From: JACKEQ01 sp041389565
Lineage (GTDB): Bacteria > Myxococcota_A > UBA796 > GCA-2862545
DNA: 64,000 nt
Assembly: GCA_041389565.1 (NCBI GenBank)
Contig: JAWKRP010000024.1
Coordinates: forward strand, 1 to 64,000
Reading direction: 5' to 3'
Shown here one piece after another: positions 9,010-18,871 of the stretch. A program made the position numbers and the translations under genes. Within the stretch, counting starts at the first letter, position 1. Each line of letters opens with the position of its first letter. Below the pieces are notes generated by a model that saw only the letters and a list, made by a program, of their open reading frames with translations, made no database searches and had not been told where the DNA came from.

Positions 9010-12000
9010 GGGGCCTCCCGCTGGCATCGAAGCGCTCGACCACCGCCTCGCCCGTTCCGTACCGCGTGATGGTGATCGCGGGGTGGTCCGGCGCGTCCGA
9101 CAGCGCTCCAGCCGCGTCCAGACACAGCCGCAGCCGCTCGCGACGCCCGGCGGAGCGGGTCCCGAGGTAGGTCCGCGTGAACGCACACGCGGCGCGGAGC
9201 TGGTTGTCGGGCTCGAGGTAGGCCGCGCTGGCGACCCGGTCGAGGTCGTCGAGGGGGTCCCGCGCACCCAACACCGCGCGGGCCTCGTCGAGCCACCGGT
9301 CCTCGTGGATCCGCGACTCGCCGTGGACGATGGCGTGCACCCCGTCGGGCCCGCGCACCGGCCTCCCGGACCCATCGCGGAACAGGTCGACGACCCGCCT
9401 GGAGCGCGTGCGGATGCGGTGGTGCGCGAGGCGAACCGTCCCGTCCGCGTCGAGACGGTCCGTCTGCAGGAGCACGCCCGAGTCGTCGCGGCGCTGGGCG
9501 TACCCGAAGTCTCCGTCGACGTCGGCCATCGGACGGCGGTCGGCGTCGAACGTGAGCGTGCGGACCCGGTTCCCGAGCGCGTCGAACCAGATCCGCTCGA
9601 CGAACACCCCGGTGTAGGGGTCGGGTGCCGGTGCGCCCGCCCCGCTCTGGTAGATGCGGTCGCACCACACCTCGCCGCCCGTGTCCGTCCAGTCGAACAA
9701 CACGCGGCTCAGCACGTTCCCGTCGGGGTCGAGCGACCGGACCTGGCTGATGCGTCCGTCCGTGTCGAACGTCTGGACCTGGATGGCCGCGGAGGTGTCG
9801 GTCGGGACGGGCGTTCCGTCGGGACCGCGGTGGACGACGCGCGTCGCCAGGCCTCCGTCGAACTCGATCTCGTAGCGCGGCATCGGGTGAGCGGGGTCGA
9901 ACACGCCTCCGAGGGCGGCGAGCGGCCCCAGTGGCCAGGCGACGTGGTCGAGGTGCGCGAGCCACGAGGTCCCGACCACCGCCCCCCACTTCGTGTCGAC
10001 CGAGCTGTACAGCCGCACGCGATCGCCCCGGATGCGGTCTCCGAAGCCCAGAACCGCCGCCCCGACGAGCGTGACCACGAGCAGGAACGACGCGGACATC
10101 TTCAGGTAGGCGCCGAGCACCGGGTTGCGCCGCAGCACCATGGCCGAGCGCCGCCACATCCCCGGGGCGCGCACGGACACGGGGCGATCGGACGCGAACG
10201 CCGCGAGATCCGCCGCGAAGGCGGCCGCGTCGGCGTAGCGATCGTCGGCGCGCTTCGCCGTCGCCTTCTGGAGGACGAGGCTCAGGTCCATCGGGAGGGA
10301 CGGATCGGCGACGTGCGGGGCGACGGGCTCCTCGTTCAGGACCTGCTGGATGAGGCGCTGCTCGGTGTCGCCGTCGAAGAACGGTCGCCCCGTGCAGAGC
10401 TCCGTGAGGGTGACGCCGAGCGCGTAGATGTCGGCGCGGCCGTCGACCTCCAGCAGGTTCCGCTGGAGCTGCTCGGGGGACATGTAGCGGAGGGTGCCCA
10501 GGATCTTGACGTTCGAGGCCGTCAGCGCGCGCGTGGCGTCGTCGATCCGCGCGAGGCCGAGGTCGGCGATCACGAGCCGTCGCCCGTTCGCGGTCATCAT
10601 CAGGTTCGCGGGCTTCAGATCGCGGTGGACGACCCCGCGCTCGTGCAGGTGCTGCACGCCGGACGCGACCTCGGCGAACAGGCTCGCGAGCCGCCGGAAC
10701 AGCGTCTCTCCGGAGCCTTCGAGGGTGCGCCGTGGACGGTCCGGCTGCTCGGCGACCTGGCCCAGCGAGTCGCCCTGCAGCGCGACCCCATGGCTCCGCC
10801 AGCCCGACAGCACCGAGCTGGTGTGCGACAGGTCGGTCCCGTCGACGTACTCCATGGCGTAGTAGAGCTGACCGTCCTCCTCGCCGTGGCTCAGGACGCG
10901 CACCACGTTGGGGTGGTCGCTCCGCGCGAGCGCCTGGATCTCGCGTCGGAACCGGTCGCGGGCCACCGGATCGGCCGCAAGCTCCAGCGACAGCACCTTG
11001 AGCGCCACGATCCGGCCGAGCCCGAGCTGACGGGCCCGCCACACGACCCCCATGCCGCCGCGACCGAGCTCTCCGAGCAACTCGAAGTCGCCGACGATCG
11101 CGCGCGACTGGAGCGGCGTGGGGTCGGGGTCGGCGAAGGTCGCCTGGCCGGGCGGCTCGTCGACCTCGCTCGGCAGGTCGGGGGCGAGCAGCCCTCCGAC
11201 GCGGGCCAGCAGCTCGGCGAGCTCCGTGCGGCAGTCGACGTCGGGGAGCGCCTGGCCCGTGGTGTAGTCGAGGTACTCCGCGCGCTTGACCAGGGGGCGC
11301 CCATCGCCCGAAGCCCGGTGCACGGTGCGGTTGAGGAAGCCCACACGACCGAGCGGATCGCCCGACGGCCGCGACCACACGACGAGCGGGTGCAGCGGGA
11401 CGAGCGCAGGACCGCCAGCGAGGTACAGCCGACCCGAAGCGGCCGGACCCGTGGAGACCGGCGCGCGGATGGGGAGCCCCGCGAGCCCGGTGAGACCGGT
11501 CCATCCGAGCACGGCCTGCCCCGACTCGACCGCTGCAGTGGGCGCGACGAGCGACAGCCCGCCGACGAGCGCGTCGGTCTCGAGCAGCTCGAGGGCAGCA
11601 GCGAGCAGCAGCGGCCCGATGGCCTCGTAGAACCGCTCGTCGCGCTGGGCACCATGCCCGAGCACCTCGTTGCGGTACGCGACCACGGCGTCGAGGAACC
11701 CGTCGATGCCGCCCCGCACGGCCGTCCGACGCACCTCGGACCCGACGGCGTGGTGCTCTGCCGCGGCCGTCACGAATCGGTGGACCGCCGGGAGCCGACG
11801 GTTGGAGAGGCCCGGGAGCGCGCGCACGAGGGGGTGGTCCACCACGGCGGGGCGGTCCGCGAGCGCACGGTCGAGGTCTCGAAGCAGGCCCCGCCAGTGC
11901 CCCGTGCTCGGGTTGTTGCCGACCTTCGCCAGGGACGGCAGGAGCGGATCGTCGGCGTCCGCCACCTCGAGGAACAGGCCGACCCGCGCGGCGGCCGCGA

Positions 12001-12139
12001 GCTTGATGCCGGCCTCCAGGAGGTAGAACGCGCAGTGGTGGTGCTCCACCGCGGACTTCGCGTTCAGCGCCCGGAGCAGGAGCTGTGCGAGCGGGAGCGG
12101 CAGGTCGTGGAGCAGGGGGCGAGCGCGGTCGTCCAGCAC
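9002..12139 (-). CDS. Transmembrane Ser/Thr protein kinase with YD-like extracytoplasmic domain
   Basis: A 1045-residue protein in three parts. Residues 1-345 form a helical domain of unknown family, starting with a conserved-looking EHHHCAFYLLEAGIKLA stretch. Residues 350-645 are a Pkn-type kinase: glycine loop GRGGMGVVWRA, VALKVL lysine, catalytic HRDLKPANLM, a DLGLA metal loop instead of DFG, and the MSPEQL segment. A single membrane segment (FLLVVTLVGAAVLGF) lies near 681-700. The last 340 residues are predicted outside the membrane and contain repeats such as FDTDGRISQVRSLDPDG, ALGNRVRTLTFDADRRP and DGTVRLAHH, which look like degenerate YD/RHS or MORN-like strands. GTG start at 12139, divergent from the CsgG-like gene. 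Probably senses an envelope signal. Confidence 0.85.
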   Translation of the reverse strand: MLDDRARPLLHDLPLPLAQLLLRALNAKSAVEHHHCAFYLLEAGIKLAAAARVGLFLEVADADDPLLPSLAKVGNNPSTGHWRGLLRDLDRALADRPAVVDHPLVRALPGLSNRRLPAVHRFVTAAAEHHAVGSEVRRTAVRGGIDGFLDAVVAYRNEVLGHGAQRDERFYEAIGPLLLAAALELLETDALVGGLSLVAPTAAVESGQAVLGWTGLTGLAGLPIRAPVSTGPAASGRLYLAGGPALVPLHPLVVWSRPSGDPLGRVGFLNRTVHRASGDGRPLVKRAEYLDYTTGQALPDVDCRTELAELLARVGGLLAPDLPSEVDEPPGQATFADPDPTPLQSRAIVGDFELLGELGRGGMGVVWRARQLGLGRIVALKVLSLELAADPVARDRFRREIQALARSDHPNVVRVLSHGEEDGQLYYAMEYVDGTDLSHTSSVLSGWRSHGVALQGDSLGQVAEQPDRPRRTLEGSGETLFRRLASLFAEVASGVQHLHERGVVHRDLKPANLMMTANGRRLVIADLGLARIDDATRALTASNVKILGTLRYMSPEQLQRNLLEVDGRADIYALGVTLTELCTGRPFFDGDTEQRLIQQVLNEEPVAPHVADPSLPMDLSLVLQKATAKRADDRYADAAAFAADLAAFASDRPVSVRAPGMWRRSAMVLRRNPVLGAYLKMSASFLLVVTLVGAAVLGFGDRIRGDRVRLYSSVDTKWGAVVGTSWLAHLDHVAWPLGPLAALGGVFDPAHPMPRYEIEFDGGLATRVVHRGPDGTPVPTDTSAAIQVQTFDTDGRISQVRSLDPDGNVLSRVLFDWTDTGGEVWCDRIYQSGAGAPAPDPYTGVFVERIWFDALGNRVRTLTFDADRRPMADVDGDFGYAQRRDDSGVLLQTDRLDADGTVRLAHHRIRTRSRRVVDLFRDGSGRPVRGPDGVHAIVHGESRIHEDRWLDEARAVLGARDPLDDLDRVASAAYLEPDNQLRAACAFTRTYLGTRSAGRRERLRLCLDAAGALSDAPDHPAITITRYGTGEAVVERFDASGRPHE

Positions 12140-12195
12140 GGTCGGAACGGATCTCCGAGCGCACTATAGGCGAGGCGCGATACCTGCGGCCCGTG

Positions 12196-14094
12196 ATGGT
12201 CGTGGGCTGGCTCCTGGGGTTGCTCGCGCTGCCGGCATTCGGTGGGCGCACCGTCGCCGTGCTGCCGCTCGAGCCCGGCGCCCGGAGCGAAGCGTACGAG
12301 GGGCTCGGTCTGGCGCTGTCCGGGATGATCGTGTCCGACCTGGCGCGCGTGGAGGAGCTCGAACTCGTCGAGCGCAGCCGGCTCGACGCCGTGCTGTCGG
12401 AGCTGGAGCTCGGGAGGTCCGGGTTCGTCGACCCCGCGACGGCCGCGCAGCTCGGGAAGGGCGTGGGCGCGGAGTGGGTGGTCGTCGGCTCGTGGTCGGT
12501 CGTGAAGGAGCGGTTCGTGATGGACGCCCGGGCCGTGTCCGTGGGGTCGGGCAAGGTGGTGGCCGCGGCGGATGCCACTGGAGGGATCGACGACTTCGTG
12601 ACGGTCGAGAAGTCGCTGGTGGAGGCGCTGCTGAAGCGCCTGAAGGTGGCGGTGACCGCTGGAGAGCGTCGCCAGATCCTCGCGGACGCACCGACCGAGG
12701 ACTTCGCGGTGGTCGCGGAGTACGGGGCCGGGCTGCAGGCCGAGCTCGACGGCGACTACGCCCGCGCACGCGAGCGGTTCGAGGCCGCGGCCCAGCAGGA
12801 CCCCGGGTTCGCGCTCGCCGTGGAGCGCATCCGCGACCTCCGCGAGCGCCTCGAGCAGGACCGCGCCACGCGGGAGGATGCCCGCAAGACCGCCTTCGAC
12901 GAGCGCTTCGACGCGGTGTTCGCGAAGACCCCCGACGAGATGGGCCTCACCGGTCGCACCGACGACCCGGTGGCGCTCGGCACGCTGGCGCTCCGGTTCC
13001 GCATGCTCACGGTGCGCGGGAAGGCCTGCCAGGCCGCGAAGGAGGTCCGGCACTTCGTCGACCGCCACGACGGGCGGTTCATCGAAGCCGAGCACCCGAT
13101 CCCGTACAACGGCGTGGGCCAGGCGGCGTACGACCTCGGGATGTACGACGGCGAGCCGTTCATCACCGCCCACGGCACGATCGCGCCGCCCAACAACGCG
13201 TTCGAGAGCGTGGTGTTCTACGCGAGCCTGTCGTGGCCGGGCCAGATCCTCGCTGAGGCCGTCCAGGGGCTCGACGACGCGAAGGGCCACGGCGGGCTCG
13301 TGAACCTCACGATCCAGTGCGCGGGTCCCCTTCCCCAGGCCCGGCGAGCCGCCCTCGAAGACCTCCAGGCGTTCGTCGCCGCCGAGGGTCTCGCCGACGT
13401 GAAGGAGTGGCGGAACGGCGGGCTGCCGATGTGGGCGGTGATCGAGCTCCTGATCCTCGAGTCCCTCGCGGTCACCGACGGGCTCACCGACGAGGTGGTC
13501 TCGCGGCTGGAGCGGCTGTCGAAGCTGGAGCTCTCCGACGACGACGCCTACTCTCTGAAGCACGACATCGAGCGCATCCCGAAGGTGGCAACGGCCGCGC
13601 GCACCCGGCGCCTCGTGCTCGACGGCCTGGAGCCGGCCGAGGTGCTGCGCATCGCGGCGGGCGAGATCCACGACGACCCGGCGGTGATCGCGGTCGATCG
13701 TCCCCGGTGCCAGCGGGGTCGCCGCCCGTGGGTGCAGGAGCAGCACGACCTCCTGGCGAAGCTCCTGGACGACGGTGAGATCGACCCGCGCGAGCGGTCC
13801 GGGCTCACCCGCGTGACGACGAACCTCGTGCTCCCGATGCGGCTCCTGGGCTGCGTGGTCGGCGAGCCGGCGATGTTCGACGGCGCGCCCGAGCTCGTCG
13901 CCTGGATCGACACGCTGCCGTCGCGAGCGCGCCCCGACCGCGGCCCGAAGTGCGACGAGCGCATCGCCGAGCTGGGCCCGCGGTTCGCCGACCTTCGCAC
14001 GCTCCCCCCCGAAGAGGCCGAGCGGCGGCTGCTGAGCACGCTCGAGGTCGTGCTGTCCCGCACCGTCGCGGACGGCTGCACCACCCTCCGATAG
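12196..14094 (+). CDS. Exported protein with CsgG-like N-terminal domain
   Basis: Predicted 632-residue exported protein. The start at 12196 (or GTG 12193) gives a clean signal peptide, MVVGWLLGLLALPAFGG. Residues 20-160 resemble the CsgG/TolB-N-like fold: VAVLPLEPGA, DLARVEELELVERSRLDAVLSELEL, GVGAEWVVVGSWSV. The central part has TPR-like helices (GDYARARERFEAAAQQDP). The C-terminal 400 residues are not recognised and include an FDERFDAVF region and several cysteines. CsgG domains form or support outer-membrane secretion pores, but many myxobacterial versions act as lipid-free periplasmic proteins. It is transcribed divergently from the kinase, 56 bases away, so the two may share control. 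Confidence 0.65.
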   Translation: MVVGWLLGLLALPAFGGRTVAVLPLEPGARSEAYEGLGLALSGMIVSDLARVEELELVERSRLDAVLSELELGRSGFVDPATAAQLGKGVGAEWVVVGSWSVVKERFVMDARAVSVGSGKVVAAADATGGIDDFVTVEKSLVEALLKRLKVAVTAGERRQILADAPTEDFAVVAEYGAGLQAELDGDYARARERFEAAAQQDPGFALAVERIRDLRERLEQDRATREDARKTAFDERFDAVFAKTPDEMGLTGRTDDPVALGTLALRFRMLTVRGKACQAAKEVRHFVDRHDGRFIEAEHPIPYNGVGQAAYDLGMYDGEPFITAHGTIAPPNNAFESVVFYASLSWPGQILAEAVQGLDDAKGHGGLVNLTIQCAGPLPQARRAALEDLQAFVAAEGLADVKEWRNGGLPMWAVIELLILESLAVTDGLTDEVVSRLERLSKLELSDDDAYSLKHDIERIPKVATAARTRRLVLDGLEPAEVLRIAAGEIHDDPAVIAVDRPRCQRGRRPWVQEQHDLLAKLLDDGEIDPRERSGLTRVTTNLVLPMRLLGCVVGEPAMFDGAPELVAWIDTLPSRARPDRGPKCDERIAELGPRFADLRTLPPEEAERRLLSTLEVVLSRTVADGCTTLR

Positions 14095-15078
14095 CTACTC
14101 GAGCCCGTGGTGCTTCAGGCGTCGGTAGAGCGTCGACCGCGAGATCCCGAGCTCGGACGCCATCGGCCCACGCCGGCCGCCATGCCGGCGCCAGGCCTGC
14201 ACGAGCGCAGCCCGCTCGAGGCCCGCGAGGTCGGCGTCGTTCACGGGGGACGGCGTGGACAGGCCCGTGCCGTCGGGCGGTTCTTCGCCCCGGAGCTCCG
14301 GCTGGAGGTCGCCGACCGAGAGGCACGGGCCCTCCCCCAGCACGTACGCGCTCTGGACGAGGTTCTGCAGCTCGCGGATGTTCCCGGGCCACGGGTACGC
14401 CACGAGCGCATCCCACGCATCGGTCGAGATGCACGTGATCCTGCGGCGACCGGTCGCGTTCAGCCGGTCGATGAAGGTCCAGATCAGGAGCTCGAGGTCT
14501 CCGGTCCGCTCGCGCAGGGCCGGGAGGCGCAGGATGACCACGCGGAGCCGGTACATCAGGTCTTCCCGGAACCTCCGCTGCGCGACCTGCTCCCGCAGGC
14601 TGGTGTTCGTGGCCGACACGATGCGGATGTCGACCTCGCGTTCCGCAGAGCCCCCCAGCGGGTAGAACCGCCGCTCCTGCAGGACGCGGAGCAGCCGACC
14701 CTGGAGCTCGAGCGGGATCTCGGCGACCTCGTCGAGGAAGAGCGTGCCGCGGTCGGCCTGGACGAGCAGCCCGTCGCGGTGCGCGACCGCGCCGGTGAAC
14801 GCGCCCTTCACGTGCCCGAACAGCTCGCTCGCCAGCATCTCGGACGTGAACGACGCGCAGTTCACGGCCCGGAACGGCGCCCGTTGCCGGGGCCCCTCCG
14901 CGTGCAGCGCGCGCGCGACGAGCTCCTTGCCGGTGCCGCTCTCGCCCCGCAGGAGCACGGTGATGTCGCTGTCGGCGGCCCGTCGGATCTGCTCGAACAA
15001 GGCCCGCATCTGCGGTGCCCGTGTGACCATGCCGTGGAACACGGTGGCCTCGAGCTCGGGACGCTGACGGACCGGCAT
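14095..15078 (-). CDS. Sigma-54 activator, AAA+ and Fis HTH only
   Basis: A 327-residue enhancer-binding protein with no N-terminal sensory domain. The AAA+ core starts near residue 17 and has Walker A (GESGTGKE), an intact sigma-54 contact loop GAFTGA near residue 92, Walker B (GTLFLDEVAEIP) and the arginine finger region (FREDLMYRL). The Fis-type helix-turn-helix at the C-terminus reads MASELGISRSTLYRRLKHH. Without a receiver, GAF or FHA domain its activity is probably set by expression level or by a partner. Its ATG follows directly on the TGA of the GFA gene (TGAATG), so the two are coupled. Its stop abuts the stop of the CsgG-like gene on the other strand. Confidence 0.9.
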   Translation of the reverse strand: MPVRQRPELEATVFHGMVTRAPQMRALFEQIRRAADSDITVLLRGESGTGKELVARALHAEGPRQRAPFRAVNCASFTSEMLASELFGHVKGAFTGAVAHRDGLLVQADRGTLFLDEVAEIPLELQGRLLRVLQERRFYPLGGSAEREVDIRIVSATNTSLREQVAQRRFREDLMYRLRVVILRLPALRERTGDLELLIWTFIDRLNATGRRRITCISTDAWDALVAYPWPGNIRELQNLVQSAYVLGEGPCLSVGDLQPELRGEEPPDGTGLSTPSPVNDADLAGLERAALVQAWRRHGGRRGPMASELGISRSTLYRRLKHHGLE

Positions 15079-15516
15079 TCAGTCGAGCTCGACGCCGTAC
15101 AACGCCAGGACCTCGGCCCGCGTGAGGGTGGTGCGCTCCCCGTGGTAGGCGAAGGCGTCGGGCTTCTGGTCGATGAAGATCTCCCGCACCATCGTCAGCC
15201 CGTTCGCGTCGTCGAGCAGGCCGATGGGGATCTCGTAGGCCCCGGACAGCGGGCCCGGCGCCGTGACCCGGTACCACAGGCCCGTTCCACACCGGCTGCA
15301 CCACGCGCGCTCGGCCCAGTCGGACGACTGGAAGCGCTGGATGTGCTCGGTGCCCGTGAACGTGATGTCGGCGTCGGGCACATTGATGCCGAGCAGCGCG
15401 GAGCCCGTCCATCGGCGGCACATCTCGCAGTGGCACGCGCCGAAGGTGTCGCGCAGCGCGGTGAGCTCGAAGCGCACGGCCCCACACATGCAGCCCCCCG
15501 AAGCCACGGGGGTCAT
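15079..15516 (-). CDS. GFA family (glutathione-dependent formaldehyde-activating-like) zinc protein
   Basis: A 145-residue protein of the Gfa/CENP-V (Mss4-like) fold. The zinc ligands are visible: GGCMCGAVRF, ACHCEMCRRW and WCSRCGTG. Usual family length is 130-190. The founding member condenses formaldehyde with glutathione, but most relatives are uncharacterised and the true substrate here is unknown. ATG at 15516 is the natural start directly before the first zinc motif. It is translationally coupled to the downstream sigma-54 activator, so the regulator may respond to an electrophile handled by this protein. Confidence 0.85.
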   Translation of the reverse strand: MTPVASGGCMCGAVRFELTALRDTFGACHCEMCRRWTGSALLGINVPDADITFTGTEHIQRFQSSDWAERAWCSRCGTGLWYRVTAPGPLSGAYEIPIGLLDDANGLTMVREIFIDQKPDAFAYHGERTTLTRAEVLALYGVELD

Positions 15517-15580
15517 CGGGCACCGGAGGAGAGGCGGGACAGGGCCGTGAACCGACAGGACGAGAGCATCCGGGCTCGTA

Positions 15581-17038
<1,458 letters not shown>

Positions 17039-17084
17039 GAAGCCTCCTGTTCGGCGACGCCTCGGGTCGCGAACGCGCCGAGTT

Positions 17085-17111
17085 CCGCACGTGCGGCCGG
17101 GTTGCGCAACC
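17085..17111. promoter_or_regulatory. Two adjacent 12-bp palindromes upstream of the monooxygenase
   Basis: CCGCACGTGCGG (17085-17096) and GGTTGCGCAACC (17100-17111) are both perfect palindromes three bases apart, 47-74 bases before the monooxygenase ATG. TTGCGCAA cores are common in MarR- and TetR-type operators, so this is a plausible operator pair. No cognate regulator is encoded next to it. Assignment is by position and symmetry only. Confidence 0.4.
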
Positions 17112-17227
17112 GCGTGTCGACGGGTTAGTACGCGAAGGGGAACGGAGTTTCACGCGCGAGGATCGCAGCGCGACGAGCCCTTCCCCGAGAGCCCGGTGGC
17201 GCATCCGGCGATCCCGCTCGGGCACCC

Positions 17228-17824
17228 CTACTCGGCGGCTTCGGCCCCGCCCTCCGCAGGCTCGCCTTCGCCCGCCGCCATCTCGACGCACTCGATGCGG
17301 GCAGACGGCGGATCGAGCAGGTTGTGGAGCTCGCCCTCCCCGCCCGAGATCGTCCAGTCGGGCGGGAGCTGCCCGTCCGCGCTCGCCTTCCAGGTGGCCT
17401 CGTACCAGAGCGTGAGCTTCTTGCCGCAGTGGGCCCGCAGCGCTTCGGTCGCGGCGTCGTCGAGCTCGAGGTCGAGCTCGACACGAGCGGTCTCCGCCCC
17501 CTGGAGGTCGCCTCCCTTCACGTGGTACGGCACCTTCACGTCGACGGTACGCCCGACGGGAACGACCACATCGCCCAGCTTCACGGTCGTCACGTGGACG
17601 GAGAGCGCCAGCTCGGCGGTGCCCTCGGGCTCGTTCAGGGTCTCGCCCGAGAACCCGAGGTCGACGGGCTGCACGAAGTGGAGCGTGGCTCCATCGGCCG
17701 CGACGGACACGGTCGTCTTGTCGGTGGGGACGGGATTCAGGCCGGCGACGTGGGCGTCGAGCGACGGACCGCCGCAGCCGACCAGGGCGAAGAGCACGGA
17801 CGCGAGAGACAGGGACATCGACAC
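17228..17824 (-). CDS. Lipoprotein of unknown function
   Basis: Predicted 198-residue lipoprotein: signal peptide MSMSLSLASVLFALVGC with lipobox LVGC. The mature part is rich in beta-strand patterns (TTVSVAADGATLHFVQPVDLGF, AELALSVHVTTVKLGDVVV) and has two later cysteines (AHCGKKL, RIECVEM). It resembles LEA-type-2 or immunoglobulin-like periplasmic modules but I cannot place it in a family. The C-terminal tail is acidic and Glu/Ala/Gly-rich. A second ATG two codons later is equally possible. Same strand as the downstream monooxygenase, but 189 bases separate them. Confidence 0.6.
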   Translation of the reverse strand: MSMSLSLASVLFALVGCGGPSLDAHVAGLNPVPTDKTTVSVAADGATLHFVQPVDLGFSGETLNEPEGTAELALSVHVTTVKLGDVVVPVGRTVDVKVPYHVKGGDLQGAETARVELDLELDDAATEALRAHCGKKLTLWYEATWKASADGQLPPDWTISGGEGELHNLLDPPSARIECVEMAAGEGEPAEGGAEAAE

Positions 17825-17870
17825 CTCGAAGATGGACGGGTGTGTACCTCACCTCTGCGCGGCGGTCATC

Positions 17871-18779
17871 CTAGCGGGAGTGCCCCTTCACGAAGTCCCA
17901 CAGCACGTCCTGCCCCTGGAGGTCGTTGGACGTGGGGCCGATGGTGCGCTCCGGGAGGTACTGCGCGCCCCCGGGCCACGTGTGGCCGCCCCCTTCGATG
18001 ACGATGCGGGACACGGGCGCGTCGCAGCCGGTGGCGTCTTCGCGGGACGCCGTGGTGCCGTCGTCGGGGTCGGTGTCGGGGAGCGGCGTGATCGTGGGCT
18101 CCCCGGTGCAGCCGTTCTGATCGGACCAGAAGGCGAACGCGGCATCGGCGGAGATGGCCTCGCCGCGGTCTCCGTTCGCGACGGGCCCGCCCTCGTAGGG
18201 CACGAGCGGGTCGGCGGTGCCGAGCACGAACATCACGGGCACCCGGGCGTCGGACGGGGGCGTGCACTCGAGGGTGGCGGGCATGGTGGCGATGAAGCTG
18301 ACGCCCGCCGCGAACCGCTCGGGGCGCTCGCACAGCATGCGCTGCGTCATGAAGCCGCCGTTGCTCGCGCCGGAGACGTAGACGCGATCGGCGTCGATGG
18401 ACACACGCGCGGCGACGTCGTCGAGGACGGCCTCGATGAAGCCCACATCGTCGACATCGGGGCTCACGTACCCCGCCTCGAGGTCTCGCCCGTCGTTCCA
18501 GTTCCCCCCGAGCGACGACGGGAAGACCCCGATGAAGCCCTCCTCGTCGGCGAGAGCATCGAGCCCGGTCTGCGTGCCGATCCGCCGGCCCTTGGACCCG
18601 CCCGGAGTGCCTCCGCCGTGCATCGCGATCACGACGGGGGCATTCGCGGCGACGCCGTCGGGCACGTACAGGAAGTAGTTCCGGGACTCCCCGTCGTGCT
18701 CCAGCGCGATGCGGTCGCCCACGGAGCACCCGCAGGCGAGGGTGGACAGGGCCAGACTGACGAGCGCGATGCGGGACAT
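17871..18779 (-). CDS. Lipoprotein esterase of the PHB depolymerase/LpqC family
   Basis: A 302-residue alpha/beta hydrolase with a lipoprotein signal (MSRIALVSLALSTLACGC). The oxyanion region is VVIAMHGGGTPGG; the nucleophile serine sits in SGASNGGFM; the acid is in LGTADPLVPYEGG; the histidine is in EGGGHTWPGG. This set is typical of secreted polyhydroxybutyrate depolymerase and feruloyl-esterase-like enzymes (LpqC, esterase D). It would cleave short ester bonds outside the inner membrane. There is no separate substrate-binding domain. ATG 18779, divergent from the Asp-rich lipoprotein gene at 18872. Confidence 0.85.
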   Translation of the reverse strand: MSRIALVSLALSTLACGCSVGDRIALEHDGESRNYFLYVPDGVAANAPVVIAMHGGGTPGGSKGRRIGTQTGLDALADEEGFIGVFPSSLGGNWNDGRDLEAGYVSPDVDDVGFIEAVLDDVAARVSIDADRVYVSGASNGGFMTQRMLCERPERFAAGVSFIATMPATLECTPPSDARVPVMFVLGTADPLVPYEGGPVANGDRGEAISADAAFAFWSDQNGCTGEPTITPLPDTDPDDGTTASREDATGCDAPVSRIVIEGGGHTWPGGAQYLPERTIGPTSNDLQGQDVLWDFVKGHSR

Positions 18780-18871
18780 GCTTCCTCCGTACCCGGTTGG
18801 ACCCGCGAGCGCTCCGGAACCGAAACTCCGCGGGGGTCGCCGTCGAACCGTCGCCGCGGTACACCGTGCAC

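Noticed and set aside
12140..12195. TATAGG as a -10 box for the CsgG-like gene
   Set aside because: No acceptable -35 hexamer lies at the right distance; too weak to report.
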